Assembly: GCA_949987565.1 (NCBI GenBank)
Contig: OX465118.1
Coordinates: 9,873,223 to 9,937,222, forward strand
DNA from: Luidia sarsii
Lineage: Eukaryota > Echinodermata > Asteroidea > Paxillosida > Luidiidae
DNA: 64,000 nucleotides
Reading direction: 5' to 3'
A model generated the notes under the pieces. That model did not search any database. It worked only from the letters and a program-made list of their open reading frames with translations, and was not told where the DNA came from. The position numbers and the translations under genes are program-made. This document shows positions 35,060-47,791 of the stretch, one piece after another (within the stretch, counting starts at the first letter, position 1; each line of letters opens with the position of its first letter).

Positions 35060-35850
35060 GTGGATAGAGAAAGGGAGGGAGAGGGGAAAGAGAAAGGGGA
35101 GAGGTGGGTAGAGAGAGAGGGAGACAGAGAGTGAGGAAGAGAGAGATAGAAAGGGGAAAGAGAGAGGGGTGGATAGAGGGAGGGAGAGAGAGGGAGAAGA
35201 GTGACGAGGGAGAGAAGAGAGAGCGAGAGAGGTGGAGAGAGAGAGGGAGAGATAGAGGGGAGAGAGGGGAGAGTGGTGAAGAGAGAGAGAGGGGGTGGAG
35301 GGTGAGACGGAGAGAGAGAGCTGGATAAAGAGAGGGAGAGAGAGGGAGAAGGGAGAGAAGAGGGGAAGAGAGAAACGAGAGAGCAAGAGAGGTGGGGAGA
35401 GGGAGAGGGAGAGAGAGAGGGGAGAGAAGAGAGAGACGAGAGAAAAGAGACAGAGACGAGAGAGCGAGAGAGGTGGAGAGAGGGAGAGGGAGAGGGGGAG
35501 GGGAGAGAGAGATGGGAGAGAGAGAGAACAGAGAGAAGAGAGAGCGAGAGAGGTGGAGAGAGAGATGGAGCGAGAGAGGGGAGAGAGAGAAGAGAGAGAA
35601 GAGAGAGAAGAGAGGGCGAGAGAGAGGAGAGAGAGAAGAGAGAGAAGAGAGAGAAGAGAGAGAAGAGAGGGCGAGATAGGTGGAGAGGGAGAGAGATAGA
35701 GAGAGAGAGAGAGAGAGATAGAGAGGGAGAGAGGGAGAGAGAGAGGGGGAGAGAGAGAGGGGTGGATAGAGAGAGGGAGAGAGGGAGAAGAGAGAAGAGG
35801 GAGAGAAGAGAGAGAGAGAGAGGGGTGTGAGAGGGTAGGGGAGGAGAGTT
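34948..35850. repeat. Long (GA)n purine tract
   Basis: About 900 bp, almost all GAGAGAGA with GGTGGA and AAGAGAG variants. It is the longest purine tract in the window. Long Arg/Glu-rich frames here are spurious. Confidence 0.97.
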
Positions 35851-36738
35851 CAGTCCACCCGGTTATTACTGGCGTCATCAAGAGCGCCAAATTCACCAGG
35901 CCTGCGATATTCGTCACGTATAGTCCGTTGTGGTTTCTCGCATGACCACAGCGGGTTTTTTGTTTTTTTACTTTTCTGAGCCGGCTCGCTGAGGCGTGGT
36001 AAAGTTACGTTTGGGAGGAGATGAAAGAGACAGAGGGGAGAAGAAGTGGAGAGGGAGAGAGAAATAGAGAGTCAGTTAAGAAAGGAGAGACGGCGGAGAG
36101 AGACAAATGAGGGAGAAAAGGGGGGAGGGGACAGTCAAAGAGAGCGACAGGCAGGGAGGTTCCGATCGGCTTTGACGTTCATGGCAGACGGCATAAAACA
36201 TGCGGACACTCTTCGTCTTTTCTTTTTTGGGGGTCCCGGCAACAATCTATAGCGATGGCCGTACATTCTCATTACTGGCCGGCCCACGCCTGGGGAATAT
36301 GCACGGGCATGCGCCAAACTAATATCAGCCACGCTAACGGGCGGGTGGCGTATTGATTCGTGGCTCAGATCGCACCGCGAGACCACCGCTCCCAGCCCCG
36401 AACTTAAACCCCGCTCAGCCCCTCGGAAAAAAAAGGGTACCGTACCTCAGACTAATATCCACATACAAACCCGTTTCTTGGTATGGCGCTTGTAATGATG
36501 TGGGTTTTTTTATGTTTGTGATTTTTTTTTAGTGGGGGGGGGGTTAAGGTTCCATCGACATCTCTATAGTCAGCAGAAACGTTGGCGATCTGAGATCATT
36601 TTACTCCCCAGCGTGTCAACCATTTTCTTCCTCGGTTCATAATTGACGACGCAAAGCGCCAGATGGCGTCGGGGTCGTGGGGGGATTTCTTGGGAGAATT
36701 GCAGGGTGCCGTCCTTCCGATATTAAGCCTCGGATTCC

Positions 36739-37095
36739 GTCTCTCTCTCTCTCCCTCTCTCTCTCCCTCTCTCTGTCTCTCTCTGTCTGTCTCTCTCTGT
36801 CTGTCTGTCTCTCTCTGTCTCTCTGTCTCTCTCTGTCTCTCGCTGTCTCTCGCTGTCTTTCTCTGTCTCTCTCTGTCTCTCTCCGTCTCTCTCTGTCTCT
36901 CTCTCCCTCCCTCTCTCTGTCCCCCTATCACTCTGTCTCTCTCTGTCTTTCTCTGTCTCTCTCCGTCTCTCTCTCTCTCTCTCCCTCTCTCTCTCTGTCT
37001 CTCTGTCTGTCTCTCTGTCTCTCTCCGTCTTTCTCTGTCTCTCTCTGTCTCTTTCTGTCTCTCTCTGTCTCTCTCTATCTCTCTCTATCTCTCAC

Positions 37096-37126
<31 letters not shown>

Positions 37127-37242
37127 GTCTCTCTCTGTCTCTCTCTGTCTCTGTCTGTATCTGTCTGTTTCTGTCTGTCTGTCTGTCTGTCTCTCTGTCT
37201 CTCTGTCTGTCTGTATGTCTGTCTCTCTCTCTCTTTCTCTCC

Positions 37243-37277
<35 letters not shown>

Positions 37278-37280
37278 CGT
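36739..37280. repeat. Long CTCTGTCT pyrimidine tract
   Basis: About 540 bp of CTCTCTGTCT units on the plus strand, with a (GTCT)n block near 37100. Confidence 0.97.
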
Positions 37281-37796
37281 CAATCCATACCAAAAGACAG
37301 AGCAGGGACCGGAGCCCCAAGCCGCGTTGTATCGAGACCCTCTATACGGTGCGTGTCTATATCATAGCTAAACCCACGGGGGTCCCCCTTATCCTTAAGA
37401 CAGTTGCGGGTGGGTCATTCGCCGATCCAATCATTACTAAGACGGCTTGCACAAGAAATGCCGGGCTTAAAAAAAAAGGACGAACGGAGCGCGCGCAGAG
37501 CCGCTGAACACCGCTCCGGAGTGTAATATTAAAAATAATAAACCGTGCAAATTAAGTATTTAAAGTCATCGGATTAGAAAGGAAAGGGCCCGCTGGAAGA
37601 GTCTCGGCCGTCTTGCGACTGTATTAGACTCACTCATGTCTGACGGATTAGCGAACACGGCCGGATATTTCATCCGATTGTCAGGAAATGTCAGGAGCGT
37701 GACCGGGTTAATAATTGCTACGGAATCTCGGGAGATTTTGGGCCGCATGGATTACGTCCGGCTATCAAGGGATGCTGGATGGCAGACGGTGGGGGA

Positions 37797-37822
37797 ATGT
37801 GTGTGTGTGTGTGTGTCTGTGG
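37797..37822. repeat. (TG)n microsatellite
   Basis: GTGTGTGTGTGTGTGTGTCTG followed by a G run. Confidence 0.85.
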
Positions 37823-38229
37823 GGGGGTAAGAGCAGGGAGATTTCAGAGACACGGGGGAAAGTGGACAACGATAGCTGTATGCAACGAACGCATGCATGC
37901 AAGACGTGTCCCTGTCGTAAGGCATGACTCAAACGACGAGTAGGCTATACAAGAACGTGCATCTGACAAAAACACGACAACCCTGAAACCACACGAGCAA
38001 CAGAAACTTTAGGGAAGGCACGAATGATTAAACAACACCCTGAAAAGAACGACAAGGAGGACAGGAATAGCAAAAAAGGAGGAAGCACTGCACAAGGACA
38101 GATATCACACACAAACACACTGAGAACGCCGTAGAGGACTAGAGCAATATATCGACAGATTTGACGAGACATTGTGTAAGATAAAACTCCGCCATTTTGG
38201 GTTTTTTATTCCACATGGTACTGAGTATA

Positions 38230-38644
38230 GACCCGTCTTCGATGACGTCACGGTTTTGTTTATCGGCCATCTTGGATTACATACATGAGCACGTCGTCAC
38301 CGCCGTTACTAAGTCAGCTGTGTATACAAACAACTCCATATGCACGGCAGCAAGTTTTGAACTCGTCGTATGTACTACTACTACTTTTTACTAGTATTAG
38401 TACTAATACTAGTTGTGCCATGGAGGAATCTATTCCAGTAATAAAGCCGAGAATGTCATCATACCAGGCCTTGGAAATCCCATCGAGGGAACTGTAATAA
38501 GCTGACCGTGCAGCATTCGAATTCGCCATGATGACTAACGTAACGTTAAACGAACACAAACGTGCGAGCGAAAGCGTATGTGTGTACTCCAAGATGGCGG
38601 ATCTCGCTGTTTCTAGTAGCAACGTGACGTCAGTAAGACCGGTC
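38230..38644. mobile_element. Foldback MITE with TA flanks and a central perfect palindrome
   Basis: The ends GACCCGTCTTCGATGACGTC and the mirrored GACGTCAGTAAGACCGGTC are inverted repeats. GCCATCTTGGA occurs in both arms. TA flanks both sides (38228-38229, 38645-38646). The interior contains a 24-bp perfect palindrome at 38390-38413. Confidence 0.7.
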
Positions 38645-38998
38645 TATTCCGTTAGCGTGTGGCCGGCCGAACGGGACGCTTATACTGGGCATTCTGTGAG
38701 CTGAAGGTGATGGGAAAACGCTACACGGCTATCGGGATCCTTGAAGCATCGATTTGTCGGTCGAGGGAGACCACAGACGTGACCATTCACAAAACGACTT
38801 TGAAAAACAACAGCAAAACGAGATCATTGGTTCCCGCCACGGGTTCCCTGCGTGAGTCAGCGATTATATATAAGGGGAACCAACGGAAGGCATGCTATTA
38901 AAGCCCTTTACGAATCCATGGATCAAGCTCGGGCTTAGGCTTCGTCTCTCTCCGTCTGGCAAAAACTGAAAAATCCAAGTTGCGGTTTGCTGCCGACC

Positions 38999-39322
38999 TT
39001 AAAGGCCTTATACAACATTGGTAAATGTCAAAAGATTGTCACAGTTAGTGTGTTAAACAACATCAAAAAAAAAATCCTTTAAAGATTTTGGCTCAAATGG
39101 TAATCTGAGACCGTAGAAAAAGGCAACAAACTGTAGTGCAAGAAATGGTTTATTACTCGCGAGTAATAAAGTATTTGTTAGTGTTTGAGGGAAGATTTCT
39201 CGGGCAGAACAGCATCCCCGACCGTAAGATTACAACATGAGGATTTTATAACGACCATCTACAAACTTTGTAAATTAGAAGGAAATCTTCCCGATCTTCT
39301 CAATGTTTCTTTGTTTTATTAA
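38999..39322. mobile_element. TTAA-flanked MITE, subfamily a, copy 2
   Basis: TTAA is present at both ends. The interior matches the 6423-6744 copy, reversed. It is inserted inside a family 2 element. Confidence 0.7.
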
Positions 39323-39449
39323 AGTACAGAGTAGCCTCCAAGAAACCGGGTCCAAATGCTTGTTTCTATAGATGCCTGTGACATTAAAATGGCCGAGAGA
39401 AATAATGACCGAGCCCTAAGCCCAAGCCTAAGCCTTCATTTTGCAAATG

Positions 39450-39634
39450 GCCTTCGAGGAGTTAGACTGGTGCTGCTATATTGTGTCTGGTGCCAAATCA
39501 ACGAGCGAAGTCCCCTTGTACTATTTACAACAAAGTTCACACGGAAATTTGAAAGCTAATGGTAGGTTACTCTTTCAAATCATCTCAAAATCTCAAAAGT
39601 GGGGGTTATTCCTCATTATGCTGTGCTTGGTCAC
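39450..39634 (+). mobile_element. Family 1 MITE, 3' fragment
   Basis: Starts at the GGCC-TTCGAGGAGTTAGACTGG segment found mid-element in full copies and runs to a decayed B-end (GTGCTTGGTCAC). The A-end half is absent. Confidence 0.75.
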
Positions 39635-40426
39635 AAATAATGACCGAGCCCTAAGCCCGAGCCTAAGCCTTCATTTCGTAAACGGCCTATAAAGTCAGAC
39701 GGGGCGCGTCGCACGTCGGGACACGCGGTCCGAAGCGAGGTTAAATTATGGCAGCCTGAAACAAACAAAAAAACCAACACGGAAAGGTCACGGGGTTGCA
39801 GATTCGTAAGACTGCATGGCCAGCGTTGAACCGTCTTTGCTATAGGTTGCGCATCGATGACTCGGCACCGAACCGCGGGACCGCGATGCACGGCACCTTC
39901 CCCAATCGATCCCCGGGGGTTGGGGGTGACAGGCGTAACCGTAATCGATTCCAGTTGTAAAAAGGTGAATCGAACAGTGGCATGGAATTTCACGAGGGGA
40001 GGAATGACACCCAGATAGGGTTTGAATCTGGCAGTCGTGGATTGATATCGCGCTGTACTCATTCAAGGTTCAACTATTCGATACTGTTAAATGCATCTTC
40101 CGTCAACGCCCACAAGCGAAAATGGCTTGGTATTTTTCTTTTCAAAATCCTTTTTCTAAATGACAAATGAGTTGTCCTTCCATAATAGTTGAGTTTCGTC
40201 ATTCCTCTTCGAAATGATAATCCCCTAAAACTGTTTACGTCTAAGACATTTGTTTATCTTTGCAGGATGAAAAGGTTAATACTTTACCAGGCTCACCTCT
40301 GATATTTTGATTTTTTTTTTCAATATGGACATTCTGTTTTGCTTGCCCTTTATATTTAAAGAGATTATTTTTCAATTCGCCAGTTGTAAGGTTAGGGGTT
40401 GTAAGAGGTAGTGTACTTTTTGAAGG

Positions 40427-40876
40427 GAGACGTTGTAAACAAATGAAAGGGTATAGTCTCCCTTCAAGACAAAATGCAAGTTTCAATGACAGCTAGCCCG
40501 AAACGAGACCTAAGAGACGTTATAAACAAATGGAAGGTAGACGGTAGTCTCTTTTCAAGACGTAATGCGAGTTTCAATGACAGCTAGCCCGAAACGAGAC
40601 CTAAGAGACGTTATAAACAAATGGAAGTTAAACGGTAGTCTCTTTACAAGACGAAATGCAAGTTTAAATGACAGCTAGCCTGAAACGAGATCTGGGAGAC
40701 GTTATAAACAAATGAAAGCTAGACGGTATAGTCTCCTTAAAAGACAAAATACAAGTTACACAGACAACAACGAAACAAGATCCAGGAGAAGTTAGAAACA
40801 AATGAAAGGTAGACGGTAGTCTCCGTTCTAGACGAAATGCACGTTAGAAAGACAGCAAGCTTGAAACGAGAACTCA
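40427..40876. repeat. Tandem repeat, 87-91 bp unit, five copies
   Basis: Units start GAGACGTTATAAACAAATG at 40427, 40514, 40605 and 40696, with the variant GAGAAGTTAGAAACAAATG at 40786. Each contains GGTAGTCTC, AAGAC(A/G)AAATGC and GACAGCTAGCCCGAAACGAG. Units 2 and 3 are the most alike and unit 5 the most diverged. Confidence 0.93.
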
Positions 40877-42532
40877 GCCTCGTTCAGTGAAATCTTCTGT
40901 GGACAGTTTTGGCGTAACAAGTCGTTACACGAGTGGGCTTCTAGCGCAAGCCTATGCTTTTGACGGGACACGGAAGACACAGTCTGCCCGAGTGGAAGAC
41001 AGGTGGCGGTTCCCTCAAAATACACACGGGGCCGGAAGTGGTCATATTATCATTAGAGCCAGACTTGGATCAAGAGACCGGTAGGGGATTCAAACGCCTG
41101 AATCTACGTTCCGGGCACCGGACGTGATTCGAACCCAAGTCAGAGTGGCAGAAGCTAGCTGTGGGGGAAAAAGGGAGCTGCGCCCGTTTTTTTTGCTGCA
41201 TCAACGGCCACTCTACATTTACCATGGCAACGGCCTGCAGCCCCAACCCCGATGCAAATCAAAAGCACCGATTTCTCAACGTCGACCTGGCATTTCCGTG
41301 CCCTCGATTAAAGATCTTAAAACGAGACGGAAATAAATCATGTTTTTACTTCGAAAAACCTCCCGAGCCGAGAACCTTGCATCTCCTCATCTCCGCCGTA
41401 TACGCTATTATATGCCCTTGTCTTCGGTTACAGACCAAGCCATCGCGGGTGTGCGTTGAGTTATATTCACCCAGACAGCGCACGGGCCCACCGAGCGTCA
41501 GAACCAGCACTTAGCAATGTTGTCAGTAAAAGAGACGGGTGGGCGAGATTCAATACACACGCAGGAATACGCCTCGCTTAAAGTGTGGCAGAAAGCAGAC
41601 GTGCGATCCATTAACGCGTTCGCATGGCAGCGATGTGTCCGCCACGAAAAAAAAAAAACATACGAAAAAAAAAACCCAAGCACACACCCATATCGCCCAC
41701 ATCAACACTTTCCTGCTAGTTTCTGGGTTCTGAAAGCTTGCTGTAGCTTGATTTAAGACCGCTGGTTCCCTCGCCCGTCTGAGCACATAAGCTGGTCATC
41801 AATCATTGCCATTTTCTCTTGAAATCCGCTCAGTTGTCACGGAGGGGTGACCAGTCCCGTAAAAAAAAACACACACCATCTCGGACCATCTCGAATCGCT
41901 TGAAAGTTGGATTTAAGAGCGTCGGCAAGGAAACGTCATACTTTCCACTTACGTACGACTCAGGGAGATTTGAGGTATAACTAATTGAGGAGGCAGACTT
42001 GAGCTTGCTCCATCCCCAACAGCACCTCTGTCAAAGGCAGAGGGGGTAACAAGTGTGTGTGACGGTTTTCAAGAAACAGGAACGGGGATTTTGGCAAAGC
42101 CGGGCAGCGTAGCTGGGCTGAATGGAGCGGTCGCCCGACCTGCCACGGCGCTATTGCATTGCTTTTAAGGCAAACCGCGAGTGTAGTTTTTGTCTTCTTT
42201 TCACTCCTGTACATAGCGTCACCGTGCCCTAAAGTGACGCGAATATGTACGGATCCACGCGTATCTTGCCGCGTGCGGTATCCTGCCTGCGTTGTACATG
42301 CGTCGGCATACCTTATGCTGTCTCGGGATTTTCTTGCGTAAAGACGTCGCCTCAACCGAGGCGAATTTTGCCTCTTACCGCAATAGCACGCCGTGTTTTA
42401 CGCAACCCCTGTCTCTGTCTGCTACTTCGGTCCGATGCGCACAACCCCACGCATCGTGCACGGACTGGAGACGAGTCTAAAACCGCCTGTAGTTTTTACC
42501 ATGGCTCCACGGAGTGTTGGGTGACAGCCTGA

Positions 42533-42758
42533 GGCCGTTCTCGAAATAGAGGCTCAGGCTCGTGCTCAGGCTTCGTCTCCGTCTGACAACGACCTGACCA
42601 GTTGTGGTTTGTTTCCGAATTTGAATGTTTGTTGGATTGATAGGTACAGTGTATTCATTCCCCAAGCAACTGGAACTGGGGCCAAACGCTTGTTTTTAGA
42701 TGCCCGTAAACCGACGGAAGACGAAGCCCGAGCCTAAGCCTTCATTTCGAAAACGTCG
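42533..42758. mobile_element. Inverted-repeat element, family 2, copy 2
   Basis: The ends GGCCGTTCTCGAAATAGAGG and the mirrored TTCATTTCGAAAACG match the 692-935 copy. The interior segments GTCTGACAACGACCTG and CCAAACGCTTGTTTTTAGA are also shared. It is 226 bp and noncoding. Confidence 0.75.
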
Positions 42759-44094
42759 TACAAAGGTGTTTGTATGTGCTATCGTCTGCACCAATGAGGC
42801 TCGAGCATACCACTGCGGACCGATTGTGTTGACCAAGAGTGCATGCTCTTCGCACCCTCGATTAATTTGGCGGGGGGGATTCTCATTCCAGAGGCTACCC
42901 GGTAGACAAAATCCAAAACAAGCACGGAGAGGTAGGGGAGGGGAGAAGGGGAACCACCTTCCACCTACCTGGAGGAAATGCTCCCACCCCCTCCTCATAC
43001 ACACCCATATACCCCCCTACACCCTCCCACGATCGGTCCATGCTGTAGTGCGGCGTTGTGATGACATTTTTTTTCCCCGTTGAGCAGTGGAATCTAATCA
43101 CCCAAAATACACGTGCACACATACACGCCTACATCACACTGCTCTCAGCTATAATAGGCACAGAGGTTTAAGGGCACGGTATATACTTGCCAGAAAATTG
43201 AACCATGGCCTATAGGGGGAAAATGTCTTTCTGGGAAACAACAAAACCGTTTTCCAACCAGACGCCCGGCTGCAAAAAGACTTATTCGTATAGTTCCCAA
43301 ATAAAATTATCTACAGCCGACCCGGTGACTGCAGTATGCAGCATCCAACAAACCCATGTCACTACACCTTTATACATTTTAAGGCCTATTTATGCCGGTC
43401 TATGGTTCAGTTGTTTGATTCAGTGCGACCGTGTTATCACGACCAAACTCCACTTCCTGAACCAAACCAAACATGCATAGCATCAGATTGTATTATTCTT
43501 GGCGGTGACAAACTTGGGCACCAGGTTTTCCCCCGTTGCTGTAGAGTGCGCATGCAGAATGCTATGCCGCACCCTTTGCCGAAAGAGTTATGGCGCATTA
43601 CGGGTGTGGGTGGGGGGGGGTGAACTGCAGCAGAAACGGGCGAAGCATTCCTTTGGGGAGAGGGAGAGGGAGGAGGAGGGGAGTTGAGGGGGGAGAGAAC
43701 GGATGGAAACACGGCTGGTGATTTATATAGGGACGTCTGAGCGTCCCCGCCTAAATGGAACGCCTGCAATAGATGCCAGAATGATCGATGCTAAGTGAAA
43801 TCTAAACTGGAGCAACGCATATAATACAATTCCTGGGCGGGAAAAGCAGGTAACTGCCCTCCGGTAATAGCACCGGGTCTTGCATTCTCCTCCCCAACCG
43901 GCCCCCCGCCCCCGCCCCCGCCCCCCCCCCTCCCCCGAGCAAGAAACATTCCAGGCCATCTTTCGTTTCCTTTCCCGTTTCTTCGCTTTTCTGAGGAAGA
44001 AAAAAAGACGGTGAGTTGTGCCGAGCGCCCGCAGCCGTCGAATGCACACCTCTTTCTTACCCTCAAGAAGTAGAGTAATTCTGGGTGATTCATT

Positions 44095-44630
44095 CCACCT
44101 TTTGCTGTCTCCTCTCTCCTCTCTTCCCCCTCTCATTCTGTCTCCTCTCCCCTCTCCCCGTCCCCTCTTTATCCCAGTCTCTGTAATATCCCTCGCTTCC
44201 TCTCCATCTCCCTCCCTTTCTCTCTCTGTCTCTCTCTGTTTATGCTGTTTCTATGTACTGTCGCTCTGTATCTCAATCTCCCTGTCTCCCTGTCTATCTG
44301 TGTCCCTGTCTCTCTGTCTCTCTGTACTGTCGCTCTGTATCTCAATCTCTGTCTTCCTGTCTCTCTGTCTCCCTGTCTATCTGTCTCCCTGTCTCTATGT
44401 CTCCCTGTCTCCCTGTCTCCCTGCCTCTGTCTCCCTGTCTCTCTGTGTACTGTCGCCCTGTATCTCAATCTCTCTGTCTTCCTGTCTCTCTGTCTCTCTG
44501 CCTCTGTGTATCCTCTGTCTCTATATCGCTCTGTCACTCGGTCCCTTTGTTCATTTCGTCTATATCTCTCTGTGTCTCTGTCTGTTTGTCTGTCTCTCAC
44601 TCTCTCGCTGTCCCCTCTCCATTCTCCATC
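44095..44630. repeat. CTCTGTCTCC pyrimidine tract with a larger unit
   Basis: CCTGTCTCTCTGTCT units with TACTGTCGCTCTGTATCTCAATCTC recurring at about 44257, 44325 and 44448, so there is a second, longer periodicity. Confidence 0.9.
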
Positions 44631-46103
44631 CACGTCCACGATACCCCTCCCCCATAAAACATCAGTGCACCGAAGTCTGCGTCATAGCCTCAGTCGATGT
44701 CTGCCGCATCTCGCACGCACCGAGCTCAATTTCCCGGCAAATCTCTCCGCCCCGTCGTCTCTCATCTTGTTTTCCATTTTTTTTTCTTCTTCTCTGTCCC
44801 TCGACCGCTCTGGAACATTCAACACGAGGACTCCCCCGCACTTCGCCTCTTTGTATCTCAGTCTCCTTTCTTCATGCCCGTTTTCCGTCGGGGGAGTTTT
44901 AACAATCACACGTGTGAAGCCACACAGCCGCAGGAATGACAAGCAACCTTTTCCGGCTCAATTTGGGGGTTTTTTCCCCCCTTTTATTCGTCCTATGCAA
45001 TTTTGCTCAGGCCGCGCTGTCCGGGTTTTTTTTTATCCCTCTCGCGTTGACTTCGGGGAGGGGAAGCTTCAGCAGCTAGTAATTATTTTTACTAGATCGA
45101 TGTCTGGGGAGAATCTACCGTTCATTGAGCCTCCTCTTATCATCTCCCCCGAAATAGAGAAGACTGCCCACATTGTTGTTTACGGATGCTTACGAGGAGA
45201 TGGAACAGTCCGGGGGAAAAACCAGGGGAGGTCTGCGGGGAGCTTGCGTCGATTCCAGGCGTTGCTTGATGCTGAGTGCCCGGCTTCATCATCGACAATA
45301 TTAGCTTTACTCGGAGGCGTTCTTTCTCATCGTTTTCCCGAGCGTGTTAAGGTTTCTGCGCTCCCCCCCCCCCGTCGGTCTCTTTAGTTGCGTTTCGGTA
45401 AACGGCTGGGCGATCGTTGAGGGCGGTGTTGACTACATGAAAACTCGCGCTGACTTTAATGGGTGCTTGCGAAACATGTGTCGTGAAAATTAGTTTCAGA
45501 AGATTGGTGCAGTCTAAGAAGTTTCGGTTTGAAATTGGTTCGATGTGGTTTGGTTTAGCTCATGAATCAGAAGTAACCAACAGCTGAGAAACCAGAGAGA
45601 CCAGGTTACGTTATGACTTACTTTCAACATCATGCAGCCATTGAGATAACTGATGGTATCACGCAGGTTTCAACTCGAAAGATGCTTGCAAGTGTTCGAA
45701 GCGCATGGCGATGTAAGGAGCATATGGATTGATTTCTCCAAGCGCTGATTAAGGACGTGTTTACTAGAATTGAGTGCGTCGAATAGTCCAATAAACCAAG
45801 ACAAATATAATGCGGCTGAGATTGAGACACCTATACGGAATTTAAATAATCCTTTTTACTCTCCATGCATCACATACTTTTCCTTTTAAGTTTTGGGGGT
45901 TTTTTTAACCAAGAACGGGCCTCTCGCTAGATTGTGCACTACACCGCCGGGCGGTATAGCCCACAGCATGCACGAGTCGAACGGTAACGTCCAGCCCCAC
46001 TCACATAGCGCAGCCGTAGAGCCCGTGACGAGCACAAAGCACCCACGACCATTATATTCTTCCCTTTCCGAACCCCACCAGACGCTCGTATTAATTTTCT
46101 AGT

Positions 46104-46196
46104 CGGGGAGGGGGAGGGAAGGAGAGGAAAGGGGAGGAGGGGAGAGGAGGGAAGGGGGGAGGAGATGGGAGGGGAGGGGAGGAGGGAGAGAGAGAT
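46104..46196. repeat. GGGGAGGA purine tract
   Basis: About 90 bp of G and A on the plus strand. Confidence 0.8.
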
Positions 46197-47334
46197 GAAT
46201 GTTAGGACGTGGAAGTATGCCGTTCTTTTTGTCTGCGCAATATTTATGCAGTGGCCGCGAAGGGATATCAAATTATACTCCGCCAGTTGAATTTAGACGA
46301 GCGACTCACTTCGGCCTAAGGTAGTGCTCCCCCACCCCCTCCCCCTCCCCCTTCCATCCACACACAAAGCGGGGCCCTTCTTCCGTTCCAATTTAAACAA
46401 TTTGTTTCGGCAAGGGGAACAAAAATGTACCTCGGTATAATATACGTTTGCTGCCGCGCGAGGCCGCGGCAGAGCAAGAGATCACGTTCCGAAACAGTGT
46501 ATTCATATCGCCACAGAAAAAAAAGGAAAGAAGATGAACGTCGTGAATGCCATCTGTGCGGACGAGAACGGGGCCGATGGAAATGAACATGCAGTATTTA
46601 TCCCATGCTGCAGGATCCGTCCGGCTGTCTGTCGAGTACTTGCTATACTGTTTACCTTATAACTCCGATGCCTAACGGCGAAATGGAGCTGGTTCAACCC
46701 CACTGCGGTTCATAATGATTGGCCTGACCGTATACAATTAGTTTTCATTTCGATGCCGCCTTGGAGTACGGTTTCTGCTGGCGTGATTACGCCACGCCAC
46801 GCCATCTGACGCGTTCCGTGGTTTGCGAGCGAATGACACCAGACTGTATACTATGCAGCATTTGTTGCAGCAATTGAACGGAACTGGTCGTTTTTTTCTG
46901 GCAATTTGACTTCTCATGAGTGTGTATACGCTCTCGTCATTCACCATCCAATGCTACACCAACCCATATAATGAATGCATTCTGGCCATGGAGCCACTAG
47001 GCATAGACTACCCGAAGTACAGAAAATCATTGTAAAACACATTGAGAGATATATAATAAAGGAAAGAAGCAAATATTCATAACGTAACTAGAGGGACCAA
47101 TTAAAAACCGTCGTTTTGATAAACTACCGTAATGGGGTCTCCGTAACGTAATGACTAAAAGGAACCCAGTTCCATGGAGCATCAATTTGAGCCCCCGGGC
47201 AGTTGTATCTTTCTGCTCTCATTCACAGTCAAGGCCAGCAAAATGATGACAATCGATCTCACCACTGTAAGTTCTGCCGTTTGAATCACAAGGAAGGGAA
47301 GACGCAGACTGCAGCTGGACGATATATGGCATAT

Positions 47335-47791
47335 GTGACCCGGCACAGCATAATGAGGAATAACCCCCACTTTTGAGATTTTGAGATTTTCTAATGATGT
47401 GAAAGAGTATACCATTAGCTTTCAAATGATATCAAAATTATTTCCGTGTGAACTTTGTTGTAAATAGTACAAGGGGACTTCGCTCGTTCATTTGGTACCA
47501 AACACAATATAGCAGCACCATTCTAACTCCTCGAAAGCGGCCATTCAAAAAGGCAGGAACTTTACATTTTCATGAAAACAGTACACAAACACTCCCCTGA
47601 AATCCTAATTTTTCAACATTTAGAGACGGATATCGGAAAAATCCTTTGAACATGATATTCTCCAATACATTAACCAAAAAAACCAAAATTGGTTTTTTTT
47701 TTTTCGAATTGAGAAGATACTTTGACTTCAGGCGTTGTTTACTCGAAAGGTGTTTTGGTGGGATATTCCTCATGTCGCTGTGCCGGGTCAC
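47335..47791 (-). mobile_element. Family 1 MITE, long form
   Basis: A 457-bp copy, B-end first, flanked by ATAT on both sides. Both 15-bp ends are intact. Confidence 0.86.

Larger units (their letters stand above)
38902..39689. mobile_element. Nested cluster of three inverted-repeat families
   Basis: A family 2 element spans 38902-39452. It is interrupted at 38999-39322 by a TTAA-flanked element, because family 2 interior sequence stops before and resumes after that insert. Immediately beyond lies a 3' fragment of family 1 (about 39450-39634). A second copy of the family 2 right end (ATAATGACCGAGCCC to CGTAAACGGCC) follows at 39635-39689. Confidence 0.65.
42759..47334. other. No supported gene; pyrimidine tract inside
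   Basis: Contains the 44.1-44.6 kb tract, a C-rich block at about 43900-43938 and the purine tract at 46.1 kb. Nothing gene-like was recognised. Confidence 0.45.

Noticed and set aside
34856..37507. Long Ser/Leu-rich and Arg/Glu-rich frames, some over 250 codons
   Set aside because: They are translations of (GA)n and (CTCTGTCT)n tracts in multiple frames.
40427..40876. CRISPR array or gene cluster
   Set aside because: Units are contiguous 87-91 bp tandem copies with no repeat-spacer pattern.
41101..41140. tRNA-like B box on the minus strand (GGTTCGAATCA)
   Set aside because: One mismatch in the box, no A box at the right distance, and no stem pairing beyond a few bases.
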